The notes below the pieces were generated by a model that was not told where the DNA came from, made no database searches, and was given only the letters and a program-made list of their open reading frames with translations. DNA of 64,000 nt from DUOA01 sp012839095 (GTDB taxonomy: Bacteria; Bacillota; Clostridia; Caldicoprobacterales; DTU083): NCBI GenBank assembly GCA_050951505.1, contig JBMNJE010000008.1, positions 57,417 to 121,416 on the forward strand, read 5' to 3'. Both the position numbers and the translations under genes were made by a program. Shown here piece by piece: positions 46,236 to 54,421 of the stretch (positions within the stretch are counted from its first letter, which is position 1; the number at the start of each line of letters is the position of its first letter).

Positions 46236-46454
46236 AAGCCAAAACATCGTATTTTTAAGCGAAGCGGATATAGCCTGTCTGTTTAGCGGAAGACAGAGAA
46301 TGATAATGGAGGGCTATATCTATGAAGAAGATTTGGGCATCAGTCCTGACACTGCTTATGAGCTTGATTTCCTTGCTGCTGGCAGGCGGCGCACTGTTTT
46401 CCTTCAGATAACAATCGAGAAAACTAATCTGTTCCGATGTTTTGGCTTTTTTTT
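46236..46454 (+). ncRNA. Candidate folded mRNA element with end-to-end helix
   Basis: AAGCCAAAACATCG (46236-46249) is perfectly complementary over 14 bases to CGATGTTTTGGCTT (46435-46448), 185 bases away, and the 3' arm runs into eight T residues (46447-46454). Inside, GATATAGCC (46267-46275) pairs with GGCTATATC (46312-46320), enclosing CTGTCT/AGACAG (46275-46280 and 46291-46296, sharing base 46275 with the outer arm). The outer inner-stem overlaps the ribosome site GGAGG (46308-46312) of the 29-codon frame. The element could be the mRNA of a small toxin-like peptide or an attenuator before the HD-GYP gene. No known riboswitch consensus fits. Confidence 0.5.
46322..46411 (+). CDS. 29-residue hydrophobic membrane peptide
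   Basis: ATG at 46322 is preceded by GGAGG with nine bases spacing. The product reads MKKIWASVLTLLMSLISLLL then AGGALFSFR: a basic start, one hydrophobic helix of about 20 residues and a terminal Arg. It has no cleavage-site logic beyond AGGA and no known family. Size, charge pattern and the surrounding mRNA fold resemble small type I toxins and other single-span regulatory peptides. It is too short for homology judgement; the ribosome site and hydrophobic pattern are the support. Confidence 0.55.
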   Translation: MKKIWASVLTLLMSLISLLLAGGALFSFR

Positions 46455-46477
46455 AATTATTCAGGAGAGCAGAAAAT

Positions 46478-47770
46478 ATGAACAAAAAGTTGATAACGAG
46501 TGTTTCCCTGTCAAGTCTTATCAGTATTATACTTCTCACCCATGGGATCCTTAATCTGGATACAAGTAAGATTCCACATCTCTTGTTCTGGATTTTCCTC
46601 GGATCGCTTTTTGAATCACTGCCAATTCAGTATGCCAGGGATCGGGCGGTAAGCGTGACCTTTGCCATCATCCTGGCATCCCAGTTGAGTCATGGAACTC
46701 ATTTTACAACCATAGTGGCAGCCTTCTCGGCCATCCTTGTTTTCATTAAGAAGGAGGATGGAACATACAAACATTTGTTTAACATGCCGATACATTTCAA
46801 CCTGATCAATCTTACCAACTATACCGTATCCATGTTCCTGGCGGGATCCATTTTCGATATCCTGGAAAGGGCCTGGTCTGCCTCCTTAGCCATACAGCCG
46901 GCAATTGTACTGGTGCCCGTTTATATTCTCCTGGTCTTCATATTCAATTCCGTAATTATGTCGTTTTTTGCAACTATTATGTACGGCAGTCCCTTCCTTC
47001 GGACCTGGCTCAACGGCACCCTGTGGGCCCTTCCGAACTTTATCGCAATAGCACCCATCGGGTTTTTTATCTATAAGCTTTACCAGCTGCCCTCCGGCAT
47101 CTTCTATGTGATGATGCTGCTGGGTCCCCTGCTGCTGGCCCGGTACTCCTTCAAACTGTACCTGGATTCCAGGGAACAGTACTATAAGATTATTCAAACT
47201 CTGACTGCAGCAATTGAGGCCAAGGATGAATATACGGAAGGCCATGCCAGAAGGGTGGAGCATTATGTGGAGCAGATAGCCCAGAGGCTGAAATTCTCTC
47301 CCGGCCGCACTGAATCCCTGAAGGTGGCGGCTTTGCTCCATGACATAGGCAAAATCGGCATAGATGATGCCATACTGCGAAAGCCGGGGAGATTAACGGA
47401 TGAGGAATGGGAAAAGATTAAGCAGCATCCGCGCATCGGCATTAAGATACTGGAGGAAGTGAATGTTCCTGCCGAAGTAAAAAATGCCATCCTCCATCAC
47501 CATGAAAGGTATGACGGCGGGGGATATCCGGATAACCTGTCGGGTGACCAGGTATCCATAGATGCATATATCCTGGCCGTCATCGATGCCTATGATGCCA
47601 TGACCTCCGATCGACCCTACCGCAAGGCCATGTCCAAACAGAAAGCCATGGACATCATCAGGGAGGAAAGGGGCAGGCAGTTTCACCCACAGATTGCCGA
47701 TATACTGCTTTCCATCCTGGAGCAGGAGGAAGACGAAGAGGAAGTACAAAACAAAATTCTGACTTCATAG
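46478..47770 (+). CDS. Membrane HD-GYP domain protein (putative cyclic-di-GMP phosphodiesterase)
   Basis: 430 residues. Six or seven membrane spans fill residues 5-225. The HD-GYP domain follows with EGHARRVEHYVEQIAQRL, AALLHDIGKIGI (His288-Asp289), KQHPRIGIKILE, AILHHHERYDGGGYP (GYP near 349-351) and AVIDAYDAMTSDRPYRKAMS. All metal ligands of HD-GYP phosphodiesterases appear present. The family hydrolyses cyclic-di-GMP or related cyclic dinucleotides; the membrane part is probably a sensor. ATG follows CAGGAGAG, 24 bases after the T8 tract of the folded element, so it may depend on readthrough. Confidence 0.93.
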   Translation: MNKKLITSVSLSSLISIILLTHGILNLDTSKIPHLLFWIFLGSLFESLPIQYARDRAVSVTFAIILASQLSHGTHFTTIVAAFSAILVFIKKEDGTYKHLFNMPIHFNLINLTNYTVSMFLAGSIFDILERAWSASLAIQPAIVLVPVYILLVFIFNSVIMSFFATIMYGSPFLRTWLNGTLWALPNFIAIAPIGFFIYKLYQLPSGIFYVMMLLGPLLLARYSFKLYLDSREQYYKIIQTLTAAIEAKDEYTEGHARRVEHYVEQIAQRLKFSPGRTESLKVAALLHDIGKIGIDDAILRKPGRLTDEEWEKIKQHPRIGIKILEEVNVPAEVKNAILHHHERYDGGGYPDNLSGDQVSIDAYILAVIDAYDAMTSDRPYRKAMSKQKAMDIIREERGRQFHPQIADILLSILEQEEDEEEVQNKILTS

Positions 47771-47788
47771 AAAAGAGGGACAGTTATC

Positions 47789-48349
47789 ATGTTTTACTGC
47801 ACTTTAGCTGCAGCCGTTCTTTTAGGTTTTCTGCGCGGCGGCAGGTTCAGCAATCTGACAAAGGTCAGGCTGGTTCACCCATGGCTGGCTTTCCTGTCGG
47901 TAGCAATGGACGCCGGTCTGATTCTACTGATAAAAAGCGATTTTCCGGTTACCCGGCTTATGGCTTTTTTATCCCTCAGCCTGCAATATACCCTGCTGTT
48001 TTTGTTTATTTGGTTCAACCGCCATCTGCCATTCAGCTGGGTTATTGCCCTGGGATGCTTTCTCAACGCCCTGGTTATCCTGCTGAACAAGGGCTCCATG
48101 CCCCTGGCTGAAATAGGCCCTTATGTTGGTAAATCGGAATTTGCCAATGAATATCTTCTCAGCGGCAAACTGCCTGTTTACCATATAATAAATGAAAATA
48201 CCCTTCTATGGTTTCTGGGGGATGTGATATGGGTTCCCTTCTTCCGAATTTTTATCAGTATAGGCGATATCATTTTGTACGGTGGCACCTTTCTTCTGGT
48301 CCAGCATCTGATAGCAGATAAGAAATACAGCAAAAAGCAGCCTGAATGA
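47789..48349 (+). CDS. DUF5317 membrane protein
   Basis: 186 residues with about five membrane spans (FYCTLAAAVLLGFLRGG, VRLVHPWLAFLSVAMDAGLI, FLSLSLQYTLLFLFIWF, WVIALGCFLNALVILLNKG). MPLAEIGPYVGKSEF is the conserved loop of DUF5317 proteins. The function is unknown. It starts 18 bases after the HD-GYP stop, with AAGAGGGAC as ribosome site, so the two are cotranscribed. Confidence 0.85.
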   Translation: MFYCTLAAAVLLGFLRGGRFSNLTKVRLVHPWLAFLSVAMDAGLILLIKSDFPVTRLMAFLSLSLQYTLLFLFIWFNRHLPFSWVIALGCFLNALVILLNKGSMPLAEIGPYVGKSEFANEYLLSGKLPVYHIINENTLLWFLGDVIWVPFFRIFISIGDIILYGGTFLLVQHLIADKKYSKKQPE

Positions 48350-48356
48350 GGCTGCT
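48331..48356 (-). terminator. Terminator of hsp20, overlapping the DUF5317 gene end
   Basis: AGCAGCCT (48336-48343) and AGGCTGCT (48349-48356) pair around five bases; on the minus strand TTTTT follows (48331-48335 on the complement). It lies in the last codons of the convergent DUF5317 gene. Confidence 0.8.
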
Positions 48357-48402
48357 CCGGCTGTTAAAAATAGAGGGGGTACATGGCAAAAAGGCAATTC
48401 TC

Positions 48403-48858
48403 TTAACTAATATCAATCCTGTAGTTATTTTTCTTTTCCGACTCGGATTTTGGCAGGATAATGGATAAAACACCATTTTCAAATCTGGCTTTTATATCCT
48501 CCGGCCTGACATTTTCCACACGGAAGCTTCTGCTCATGGAGCTGCTTCTCCGCTCTTTACGGATGTAGTTCTTTCTTTCCTCTTCAGTTATTTCATTTCT
48601 TTGCACGCCTATGGTAAGAATATCGTTGCGAAGTTCCACATGTATATCGTTCTTGTCCACTCCGGGCAGATCCGCTTCTATGACATAGTCATTTTCATTT
48701 TCCTTGATGTCTACCCTCATCTGGCCGTCAAAGCCATACAAGGCAGGACTGAAACCATCCCTGAAAAAGCTGTCAAACCAGGCATCCACGTCGAATAAAT
48801 CTCTCGGCCTTCTTATTGCTCCCATATTTCTTCTGTTAAATGGTACCATACCAAACAT
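48403..48858 (-). CDS. hsp20: Small heat-shock protein (Hsp20/alpha-crystallin)
   Basis: 151 residues. The alpha-crystallin domain spans about 45-140: MRVDIKENENDYVIEADLPG, then VDKNDIHVELRNDILTIGVQ, SRSFRVENVRPEDIKARFEN and the signature GVLSIILPKSE. It is an ATP-independent chaperone that binds unfolded proteins. ATG follows GGGAGGAA. A perfect CtsR operator lies upstream. Confidence 0.95.
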   Translation of the reverse strand: MFGMVPFNRRNMGAIRRPRDLFDVDAWFDSFFRDGFSPALYGFDGQMRVDIKENENDYVIEADLPGVDKNDIHVELRNDILTIGVQRNEITEEERKNYIRKERRSSSMSRSFRVENVRPEDIKARFENGVLSIILPKSESEKKNNYRIDIS

Positions 48859-48898
48859 ATTTGCATTCCTCCCATATTTAGTTTAATTTTAGTTTTAG

Positions 48899-48927
48899 TT
48901 TTTACTTTGACTTTCTTTGACCTTCAA
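48899..48927 (-). promoter_or_regulatory. hsp20 promoter with a perfect CtsR operator
   Basis: On the minus strand TTGAAG (48922-48927), 17 bases and TAAAAA (48899-48904) form a moderate promoter. The spacer holds the CtsR site GGTCAAA-GAA-AGTCAAA (plus 48906-48922), matching the consensus RGTCAAA-NAN-RGTCAAA at every position. Repression by CtsR and release on heat shock are expected from known CtsR biology. Confidence 0.8.
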
Positions 48928-49150
48928 TTATTTTATACCATGTTTTTCTGTGTATTACAACGCTCGTTTCAGGGTATTATCAGCCGTATTAGCTCATTCA
49001 TGCAATTTGTTTCCTATTTTCTTTATATTACTCACTGTAACTTATGCAATCAATTCCTTGCACGTAATTCGCCTTGCATATATTCAACTACAACATCAAC
49101 TTTATGCAGAATTGATACAGGATCGGCAAAGGAAGCCCTCAGGATTCCCT

Positions 49151-49339
49151 TTACCTTGTTCTTCTTAAATACTTGGAATTTACTGCCCTTTCTTCAATAT
49201 AGCCGCAGCCTGTGCACATAAACTTTACCGTCCGGGTCATGCCGGACAGACCGTCGTTACGCCAGCCGGTAAAGGTGCCCTCAGTCAGACCCTGCACCAT
49301 ATCATCTCCGCACCGCGGACAATGCCTGCCTGTTCTCAT
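49151..49339 (-). CDS. Small zinc-ribbon protein
   Basis: 62 residues. Two Cys pairs, CPRCGDDM (Cys7, Cys10) and CTGCGYIEE, form a zinc ribbon with a beta-rich middle (FTGWRNDGLSGMTRTVKFM) and a basic tail (YLRRTR). ATG is preceded by AAGGGGGA at good spacing. Such proteins of unknown function are common in Clostridia. A 9-base inverted repeat lies 22 bases upstream of the start. Confidence 0.7.
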   Translation of the reverse strand: MRTGRHCPRCGDDMVQGLTEGTFTGWRNDGLSGMTRTVKFMCTGCGYIEERAVNSKYLRRTR

Positions 49340-49360
49340 ACTCTGTCCCCCTTATAAGAT

Positions 49361-49381
49361 TGATTGCAGAAACTGCAATCA
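49361..49381. promoter_or_regulatory. Perfect 9-bp inverted repeat upstream of the zinc-ribbon gene
   Basis: TGATTGCAG (49361-49369) and CTGCAATCA (49373-49381) with AAA between. It could be an operator or a leader hairpin. No known consensus is matched. Confidence 0.4.
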
Positions 49382-49594
49382 GTATTCATATTCCATCTGT
49401 TCAGATATCCGTTGTTATATATATATATTCACAGATTCGCCATTGAGTGCAGGTATTTGCTTAAGGCCTTCCAAACGGCAGTTTGCTGTGATACTATTTC
49501 TGTATACGATTCAATCTGCTTAGCGAGTGAAATAAAAAAGTAGTTTGGTAAGATTGATTTAACTATCATGAGAATAAGTGCAGGAGGAATGACG

Positions 49595-50725
49595 GTGAAA
49601 GAATACGGTATAGGTATTATTGGTTTTGGATTTATGGGTAAAGCCCATACCTACGGCTATAAAACCATTCCATTGTATTATGAAGGGCTCCCCTTCCGCA
49701 CCCGATTAAAGGGCGTATGCACCGCCCATAAAGAAACTGCGGATAAAGCCAGGGAACTGCATGGATTTGAGTTTGCCACAACAAACGAAGACGATGTGCT
49801 CTTTCATGAAGACATTGATATTGTACATATCTGTACGCCCAATGTTTTTCATAAGGAAACCATTATAAAGGCATTGAAGGCAGGAAAACATATATACTGT
49901 GACAAACCTCTGGCAGTCAGCTATGCGGAGGCTCAGGAAATTCTCGCTGCTTTGGAAGGTAAGAAGGCAATTACACAAATGACTTTCCAAAACAGATTCC
50001 TGCCTGCTGTCATGCGGGCCCGGCAGCTTATAGAGGAAGGCAGGCTGGGGCGGATTCTGTCCTTCAGGGCGGATTACCTGCATTCCGGTTCCGTGGATCC
50101 GAAGAGGCCCATAGGCTGGAAACAGGATAAGAATATTGGCGGCGGCGGAGTGCTGATTGATCTGGGCTCTCATGTGCTGGATCTGATTTATTATCTTGTC
50201 GGCGAATACCAGAGCATTCTGGCAGAAAGTACAATACTGTATCCCATGCGCCCTGCAGCTGACGGCAGCATGACGGAGATTTCTGCAGAGGATCTCTGTT
50301 ACATGATGGTAAGAATGAAGAACAAAAGCACCGGAATAATCGAGGTATCCAAGATTGCAACCGGCACCAATGATGAACTGAGGTTTGAAATCCACGGTGA
50401 CAAGGGAGCGGTAAGATTCAACCTGATGGATCCAAATTACCTGGACTTCTATGATAACACCAGGCCAAAGCGGCCCATTGGCGGTGAAAAGGGCTTTACC
50501 CACATAGAAACGGTACAGCGTTATCCGGAGCCGGGCGGGGTATTTGTCTCTCCCAAGGCACCAATAGGCTGGATACGGGGGCATGTGCACTGTCTCTTTA
50601 ATTTCCTTATGTGTGTACATGAAGGCCGGAAGGCAGCCCCTTCCTTTGAGGACGGCGCTTATATCCAGTATGTAATGGAAAAAGCATATGAATCCAATCA
50701 GGAATCCTGCTGGGTTGATCTTTGA
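49595..50725 (+). CDS. Gfo/Idh/MocA family oxidoreductase
   Basis: 376 residues from a GTG at 49595, chosen because GGAGG lies seven bases upstream; the ATG at 49589 is too close to the site. The Rossmann motif is IGIIGFGFMGKAHTYGYK, then the family box HIYCDKPLAVSYAEAQ (catalytic Lys in DKP). The C-terminal domain has GGGGVLIDLGSHVLDLIYYL with the catalytic Asp and His. NAD(P)-dependent oxidation or reduction of a sugar or inositol is expected; the substrate is unknown. It stands alone on this strand. Confidence 0.9.
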   Translation: MKEYGIGIIGFGFMGKAHTYGYKTIPLYYEGLPFRTRLKGVCTAHKETADKARELHGFEFATTNEDDVLFHEDIDIVHICTPNVFHKETIIKALKAGKHIYCDKPLAVSYAEAQEILAALEGKKAITQMTFQNRFLPAVMRARQLIEEGRLGRILSFRADYLHSGSVDPKRPIGWKQDKNIGGGGVLIDLGSHVLDLIYYLVGEYQSILAESTILYPMRPAADGSMTEISAEDLCYMMVRMKNKSTGIIEVSKIATGTNDELRFEIHGDKGAVRFNLMDPNYLDFYDNTRPKRPIGGEKGFTHIETVQRYPEPGGVFVSPKAPIGWIRGHVHCLFNFLMCVHEGRKAAPSFEDGAYIQYVMEKAYESNQESCWVDL

Positions 50726-50751
50726 TTTCATGTTTATTTTTCTATTAAATG

Positions 50752-50780
50752 TTTATCATTTATGATACAATGGTTATAAT
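50752..50780 (+). promoter_or_regulatory. Candidate degV promoter
   Basis: TATAAT at 50775-50780 with a weak -35 (TTTATC at 50752-50757, 17-base spacer), 45 bases before the degV start. Confidence 0.4.
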
Positions 50781-50824
50781 TTAACTAACATTGACCATCC
50801 AAAAAAGTAAGGGAGATAGAATGA

Positions 50825-51661
50825 ATGAATTACAGCATAATTGCTGACAGTTGCTGTGACGTATCAGAAGAAATGAAAAAGGAAACCGGGGTGGAACTGG
50901 TACCCCTGACTCTGCGCATTGATGACAATGAGTATGTAGATGACCATACTCTGGATATCAAAGCTTACCTTAAGGCTATGAAGGAGAGCAGGACATCACC
51001 AAAAACAGCCTGTCCTTCCATACAGGACTTCCTGGACCGTTTCAGGGAAAGGGAAAACATATTTGTTGTGACCCTCTCCTCCAAGCTCAGCGGTACCTAT
51101 AACAGCGCCATGCAGGCCAAAGCCATTATACTGGAGGAATTCAAGGATAAGTTTATTCATGTATTTGACTCAATGAGCGCTGCAGCGGGAGAAACGCTGG
51201 TACACCTGAAAATTCACGAGCATCTGAAGAACAATTTGAAAAACACCGAGATAGTTGATAAAGTGACCGGCTATATCAAGGAAATGAAAACCTTCTTCCT
51301 GCTGGAGAACCTGGATAATCTAAGCAAATCCGGCAGGCTTAATCCCATCATTGCAAAAGCAGCAAATCTGCTTTCCATCAAACCCATCATGGGGGACGAC
51401 AACAACGGAACCATCCGCCTGGTAGACAAGGTAAGGGGCTATGAAAGGGCCTTTCAGCGGCTGGTGGATATAATCGGGGAGGAAGGCAGAGCCCTGGAGG
51501 AAAAAATCCTTGGAATTGCCCACTGCAACTGCTTACAGCGGGCACTTAAGTTCAAAGATGAGGTAATGAAGCGGTATAACTTCAAGGATATAGTCGTGGT
51601 GGAGATGGCCGGCGTCAGCACCACATATGCCGATCAGGGCGGGCTGGTCATTGCCTTTTAG
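50825..51661 (+). CDS. degV: DegV family fatty-acid-binding protein
   Basis: 278 residues. The DegV signature is complete: YSIIADSCCDVSEEMKKETG, VPLTLRIDDNEYVDD, RTSPKTACPSIQDFL, FVVTLSSKLSGTYNSAM and LDNLSKSGRLNPIIAKA. DegV proteins bind a fatty acid and act as FakB in fatty acid kinase systems, delivering it to FakA for phospholipid synthesis; no fakA is in the window. ATG at 50825 follows AAGGGAGAT. It is convergent with sortase, with one base between the stops. Confidence 0.93.
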   Translation: MNYSIIADSCCDVSEEMKKETGVELVPLTLRIDDNEYVDDHTLDIKAYLKAMKESRTSPKTACPSIQDFLDRFRERENIFVVTLSSKLSGTYNSAMQAKAIILEEFKDKFIHVFDSMSAAAGETLVHLKIHEHLKNNLKNTEIVDKVTGYIKEMKTFFLLENLDNLSKSGRLNPIIAKAANLLSIKPIMGDDNNGTIRLVDKVRGYERAFQRLVDIIGEEGRALEEKILGIAHCNCLQRALKFKDEVMKRYNFKDIVVVEMAGVSTTYADQGGLVIAF

Positions 51662-51662
51662 C

Positions 51663-52442
51663 CTACCTTGTAATTCTTCTTGCATGAACTACAAAGCGGG
51701 CATCATCATACTCATAGGTACAGGTGGACAGGGTCAGAATCCTGTCCTCACTGGTCAGTTCCATGTCCTTGTGGAATATGGACTGGCTTTTTATTTTGCT
51801 TAAAAACTCCAAATACTCCTCATCCGAAGCAAAAACGGTCTGGATATATGGAAAACCGGCATGGGTCACATATGCGGAGAAAACCTCCCATTCTATCTCT
51901 TCATAGAGGGTATCAAAACGCACTATAGGATTGTTCTGAAAGAATTCCTCATTTTTGTATTTGACCAGATCCTTGAACATAGTTCCGTTTCGCATGTGAT
52001 GTCCATAGAGGATTGTGTTTCTGCCATTTGCCCGGGCATCACTCCTGTAGTCCATGAATATGGTGCCTGCGGTTGCCCTTTCCCCATGTATATCGCGCCT
52101 TAAATAATAGTCGTTGTCTTCTGCCTGAACAACCGGGTAATTGATTACGGTGTCAGGAACGGAAACCCAGCCCACCACATCCTGATTGATTTCCAGGAGG
52201 GGCTTGTATCTGCTCATTACAACCGGCTCAGTAGGCTCAGCCGGCATGGTCTCCGTGGGATCCAGGGGAGGTACGGCAATAAAATCATCCTCTTCCTGTT
52301 CCAACTGCTCCTCAAACTGCCTGCGGATCTCATCGTAGGTTGCCTTGCTCTTATATGTATCATACAAGTAAGATATAACTTCATATGAGGAGTATATAAA
52401 AACTCCCAGTAAAATTACTATTAAAAGCTTGCGCAGTTTCAT
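51663..52442 (-). CDS. srtB: Class B sortase
   Basis: 259 residues from an ATG at 52442 with AGAAGG eight bases upstream (an in-frame GTG nine bases earlier is the alternative). An N-terminal span (LRKLLIVILLGVFIYSSYEV) anchors it in the membrane. After an acidic Pro/Thr linker the catalytic domain has TILYGHHMRNGTMFKDL (His148), LTLSTCTYEYDDARFVVHAR (Cys241, Arg249), numbered from this start. Sortase B transpeptidases link particular surface or pilus proteins to the wall. No sorting-signal substrate is visible nearby. Confidence 0.93.
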   Translation of the reverse strand: MKLRKLLIVILLGVFIYSSYEVISYLYDTYKSKATYDEIRRQFEEQLEQEEDDFIAVPPLDPTETMPAEPTEPVVMSRYKPLLEINQDVVGWVSVPDTVINYPVVQAEDNDYYLRRDIHGERATAGTIFMDYRSDARANGRNTILYGHHMRNGTMFKDLVKYKNEEFFQNNPIVRFDTLYEEIEWEVFSAYVTHAGFPYIQTVFASDEEYLEFLSKIKSQSIFHKDMELTSEDRILTLSTCTYEYDDARFVVHARRITR

Positions 52443-52504
52443 AATATGCACCTTCTGATCTTATTCTGTTTAATCAGGACCTGGAGAACATTCAACTGTA
52501 TACC

Positions 52505-54112
52505 TTACCAGACGGCTATTGCTCCATCCGCCCGCGGTTCAGTGCCGCCGCAGAGGCTGCCTTCTTCCGTCCGCCAAATTATCTGGCCTCTGCCAAATCT
52601 GCCGGCATCCATCTGATAGCTGACCTCATGCCCTCTTCTACTAAGCTGCTCTGCCACATGAAGCGGAAAGCCGGGCTCAACTTCTATGCGCCTGCCCTCA
52701 ATCCACTGCCACCGGGGGGCATCCAGAGCCTGCTGGGGATTTAAGTGAAAATCAATGGTATTCATTATTACCTGAAAATGCCCCTGGGGCTGCATGAATC
52801 CGCCCATAACGCCAAATGGGCCTACTGCTTTTCCATCCCTGGTAAGGAAGCCCGGTATAATAGTATGATAAGGCTTTTTGCCTCCCGTCAAACAATTACT
52901 GTGGCCTTCAATCAAATTAAAATTGTGTCCCCTGTTATGCAGGGCAATTCCGGTTTCGGGCACAACCAGGCCGGACCCGAATCCCATATAATTGCTCTGG
53001 ATTAAAGATACCATGTTTCCTTCCCCGTCTGCAGCTGCCAGATAAACCGTTCCTCCCGACGGAGGCCTGCCTGCTGCAGGCAATACTGCCCTCTCACCTA
53101 TTGATTTACGTCTTATATCTGCATAGGAATCGGAAAGAAGATCATCCACATCCACTTCCATATATCTGTGATCCGCAATGTACTTAAGCCCGTCTGCAAA
53201 GGCCAGTTTTAAAGACTCTATCTGTTTGTGACAGGCTTCTGCACTGTCCTTGTGTGTAAACTCGAATCCCTTGGCTATGTTCAGTGCCATCAGGGCAACA
53301 ATGCCATGGCCGTTCGGGGGAATCTCCCAAACATCCCAGCCGCGATAGCTGATGGAAACAGGCTCCACCCATTCCGGATGAAAGCCGGACAGGTCGGATT
53401 TGCGAAGATAACCGCCAAACTCTTTGGAGAAGCGCTCTATTTTATCCGCCAGTTCTCCTCTGTAGAAGTCTTCAGCCCCGGTATCCCCTATCTTCTCCAG
53501 GGTCCGGGCATGCCCTTCCGATCTCCAGATTTCACCCGGCAGCGGTGCCCTGCCCTTAGGGGCAAAGGTATCGAACCAGCTGCTGAACTCTTCACCCTTC
53601 AGGTGTTTTTTATAGCTTTCGTATGCATTTCTCCAGCCCTGGCTGACAGTCGGCGAAACCGGATAGCCCTCTGCGGCGTAATTTACTGCAGGATCCAGCA
53701 ATTCCCTGAGTTTCAGGCGGCCGAACCTTCGGGACAGTTCAGCCCAGCCGGCAGGTATGCCCGGCACAGTAACCGGTATCCAGCCATGCCTGGGAATTTC
53801 ATGTATGCCCCGGATTCTCAGTTTCTCCGCAGAAATATCCCCGGGAGCCGGACCGCTGGAGTTGAGGCCGTAAAGCTTTCCTTCCGACCATACCAGTGCA
53901 AACAGGTCCCCTCCGATACCATTGGAGGTTGGTTCAACTACAGTCAGACAGGCAGCTGCTGCAACAGCCGCATCCACTGCATTTCCTCCCCTTTTGAGCA
54001 TATCCAGCCCGGCTTGTGCTGCCAGGGGCTGAGAAGTTGCCACCATGCCTTTTTTACCATACACAAGATTCCGTTTTGAGGGATAGGGGTAATGCAAGGG
54101 ATCATACTTCAT
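52505..54112 (-). CDS. Gamma-glutamyltransferase family protein (cytoplasmic type)
   Basis: 535 residues from an ATG at 54112, chosen because CAGGAGGAGC precedes it at seven bases. GGT motifs: GMVATSQPLAAQAGLDMLKR, GGNAVDAAVAAAACLTVVEP and SNGIGGDLFALVW in the large part. The autoprocessing and nucleophile Thr is in PSGGTVYLAAADGEGNMVSL (Thr355), followed by QSNYMGFGSGLVVP. No signal peptide, as in the YwrD-type branch. It should hydrolyse or transfer gamma-glutamyl groups; the natural substrate is unknown. A repeat-rich stretch lies upstream of its start. Confidence 0.9.
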   Translation of the reverse strand: MKYDPLHYPYPSKRNLVYGKKGMVATSQPLAAQAGLDMLKRGGNAVDAAVAAAACLTVVEPTSNGIGGDLFALVWSEGKLYGLNSSGPAPGDISAEKLRIRGIHEIPRHGWIPVTVPGIPAGWAELSRRFGRLKLRELLDPAVNYAAEGYPVSPTVSQGWRNAYESYKKHLKGEEFSSWFDTFAPKGRAPLPGEIWRSEGHARTLEKIGDTGAEDFYRGELADKIERFSKEFGGYLRKSDLSGFHPEWVEPVSISYRGWDVWEIPPNGHGIVALMALNIAKGFEFTHKDSAEACHKQIESLKLAFADGLKYIADHRYMEVDVDDLLSDSYADIRRKSIGERAVLPAAGRPPSGGTVYLAAADGEGNMVSLIQSNYMGFGSGLVVPETGIALHNRGHNFNLIEGHSNCLTGGKKPYHTIIPGFLTRDGKAVGPFGVMGGFMQPQGHFQVIMNTIDFHLNPQQALDAPRWQWIEGRRIEVEPGFPLHVAEQLSRRGHEVSYQMDAGRFGRGQIIWRTEEGSLCGGTEPRADGAIAVW

Positions 54113-54194
54113 AAAAAATGCTCCTCCTGACAAGTTTCTAATTTGAATCATTTTAAATCATTATATCAAAGCGCCTGTATAATGAAAAGAAAAA

Positions 54195-54359
54195 GAGACA
54201 GGCAGGTAAATTACTCATAACGCGGATAAGAAATTAAGAGCTGACAGATAAATCGCTCAGAACATTGATAAAAGATTAAGAGATCGGCAGGAAAACTGCT
54301 CAGAAAAGGATAAAAGATTAGAGACCGGCAGGTAAACTGTTCAGAACATGAATAAATAA
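54195..54359. repeat. Four degenerate tandem repeats of about 41 bases
   Basis: Units begin at 54195, 54238, 54280 and 54321. Each reads roughly GAGA.CGGCAGGTAAACTG then .TCAGAACATGGATAAAAGATTA. Lengths are 43, 42, 41 and 39. They fill most of the 309-base gap between the gamma-glutamyltransferase and wrbA genes. No open frame or promoter is obvious in them. Confidence 0.7.
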
Positions 54360-54395
54360 GGGCAGCGGAATCCCAATCAGCTGCCCTTATTTTTT
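54358..54395 (-). terminator. Terminator after wrbA
   Basis: AAGGGCAGC (54358-54366) and GCTGCCCTT (54380-54388) are perfect 9-base arms. T-rich tails lie on both sides (ATTTTTT on the plus strand, ATTTATTC on the minus strand), so it may work in both directions. Confidence 0.8.
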
Positions 54396-54421
54396 ACTCA
54401 TAATATTAACTTGCCACAAAC

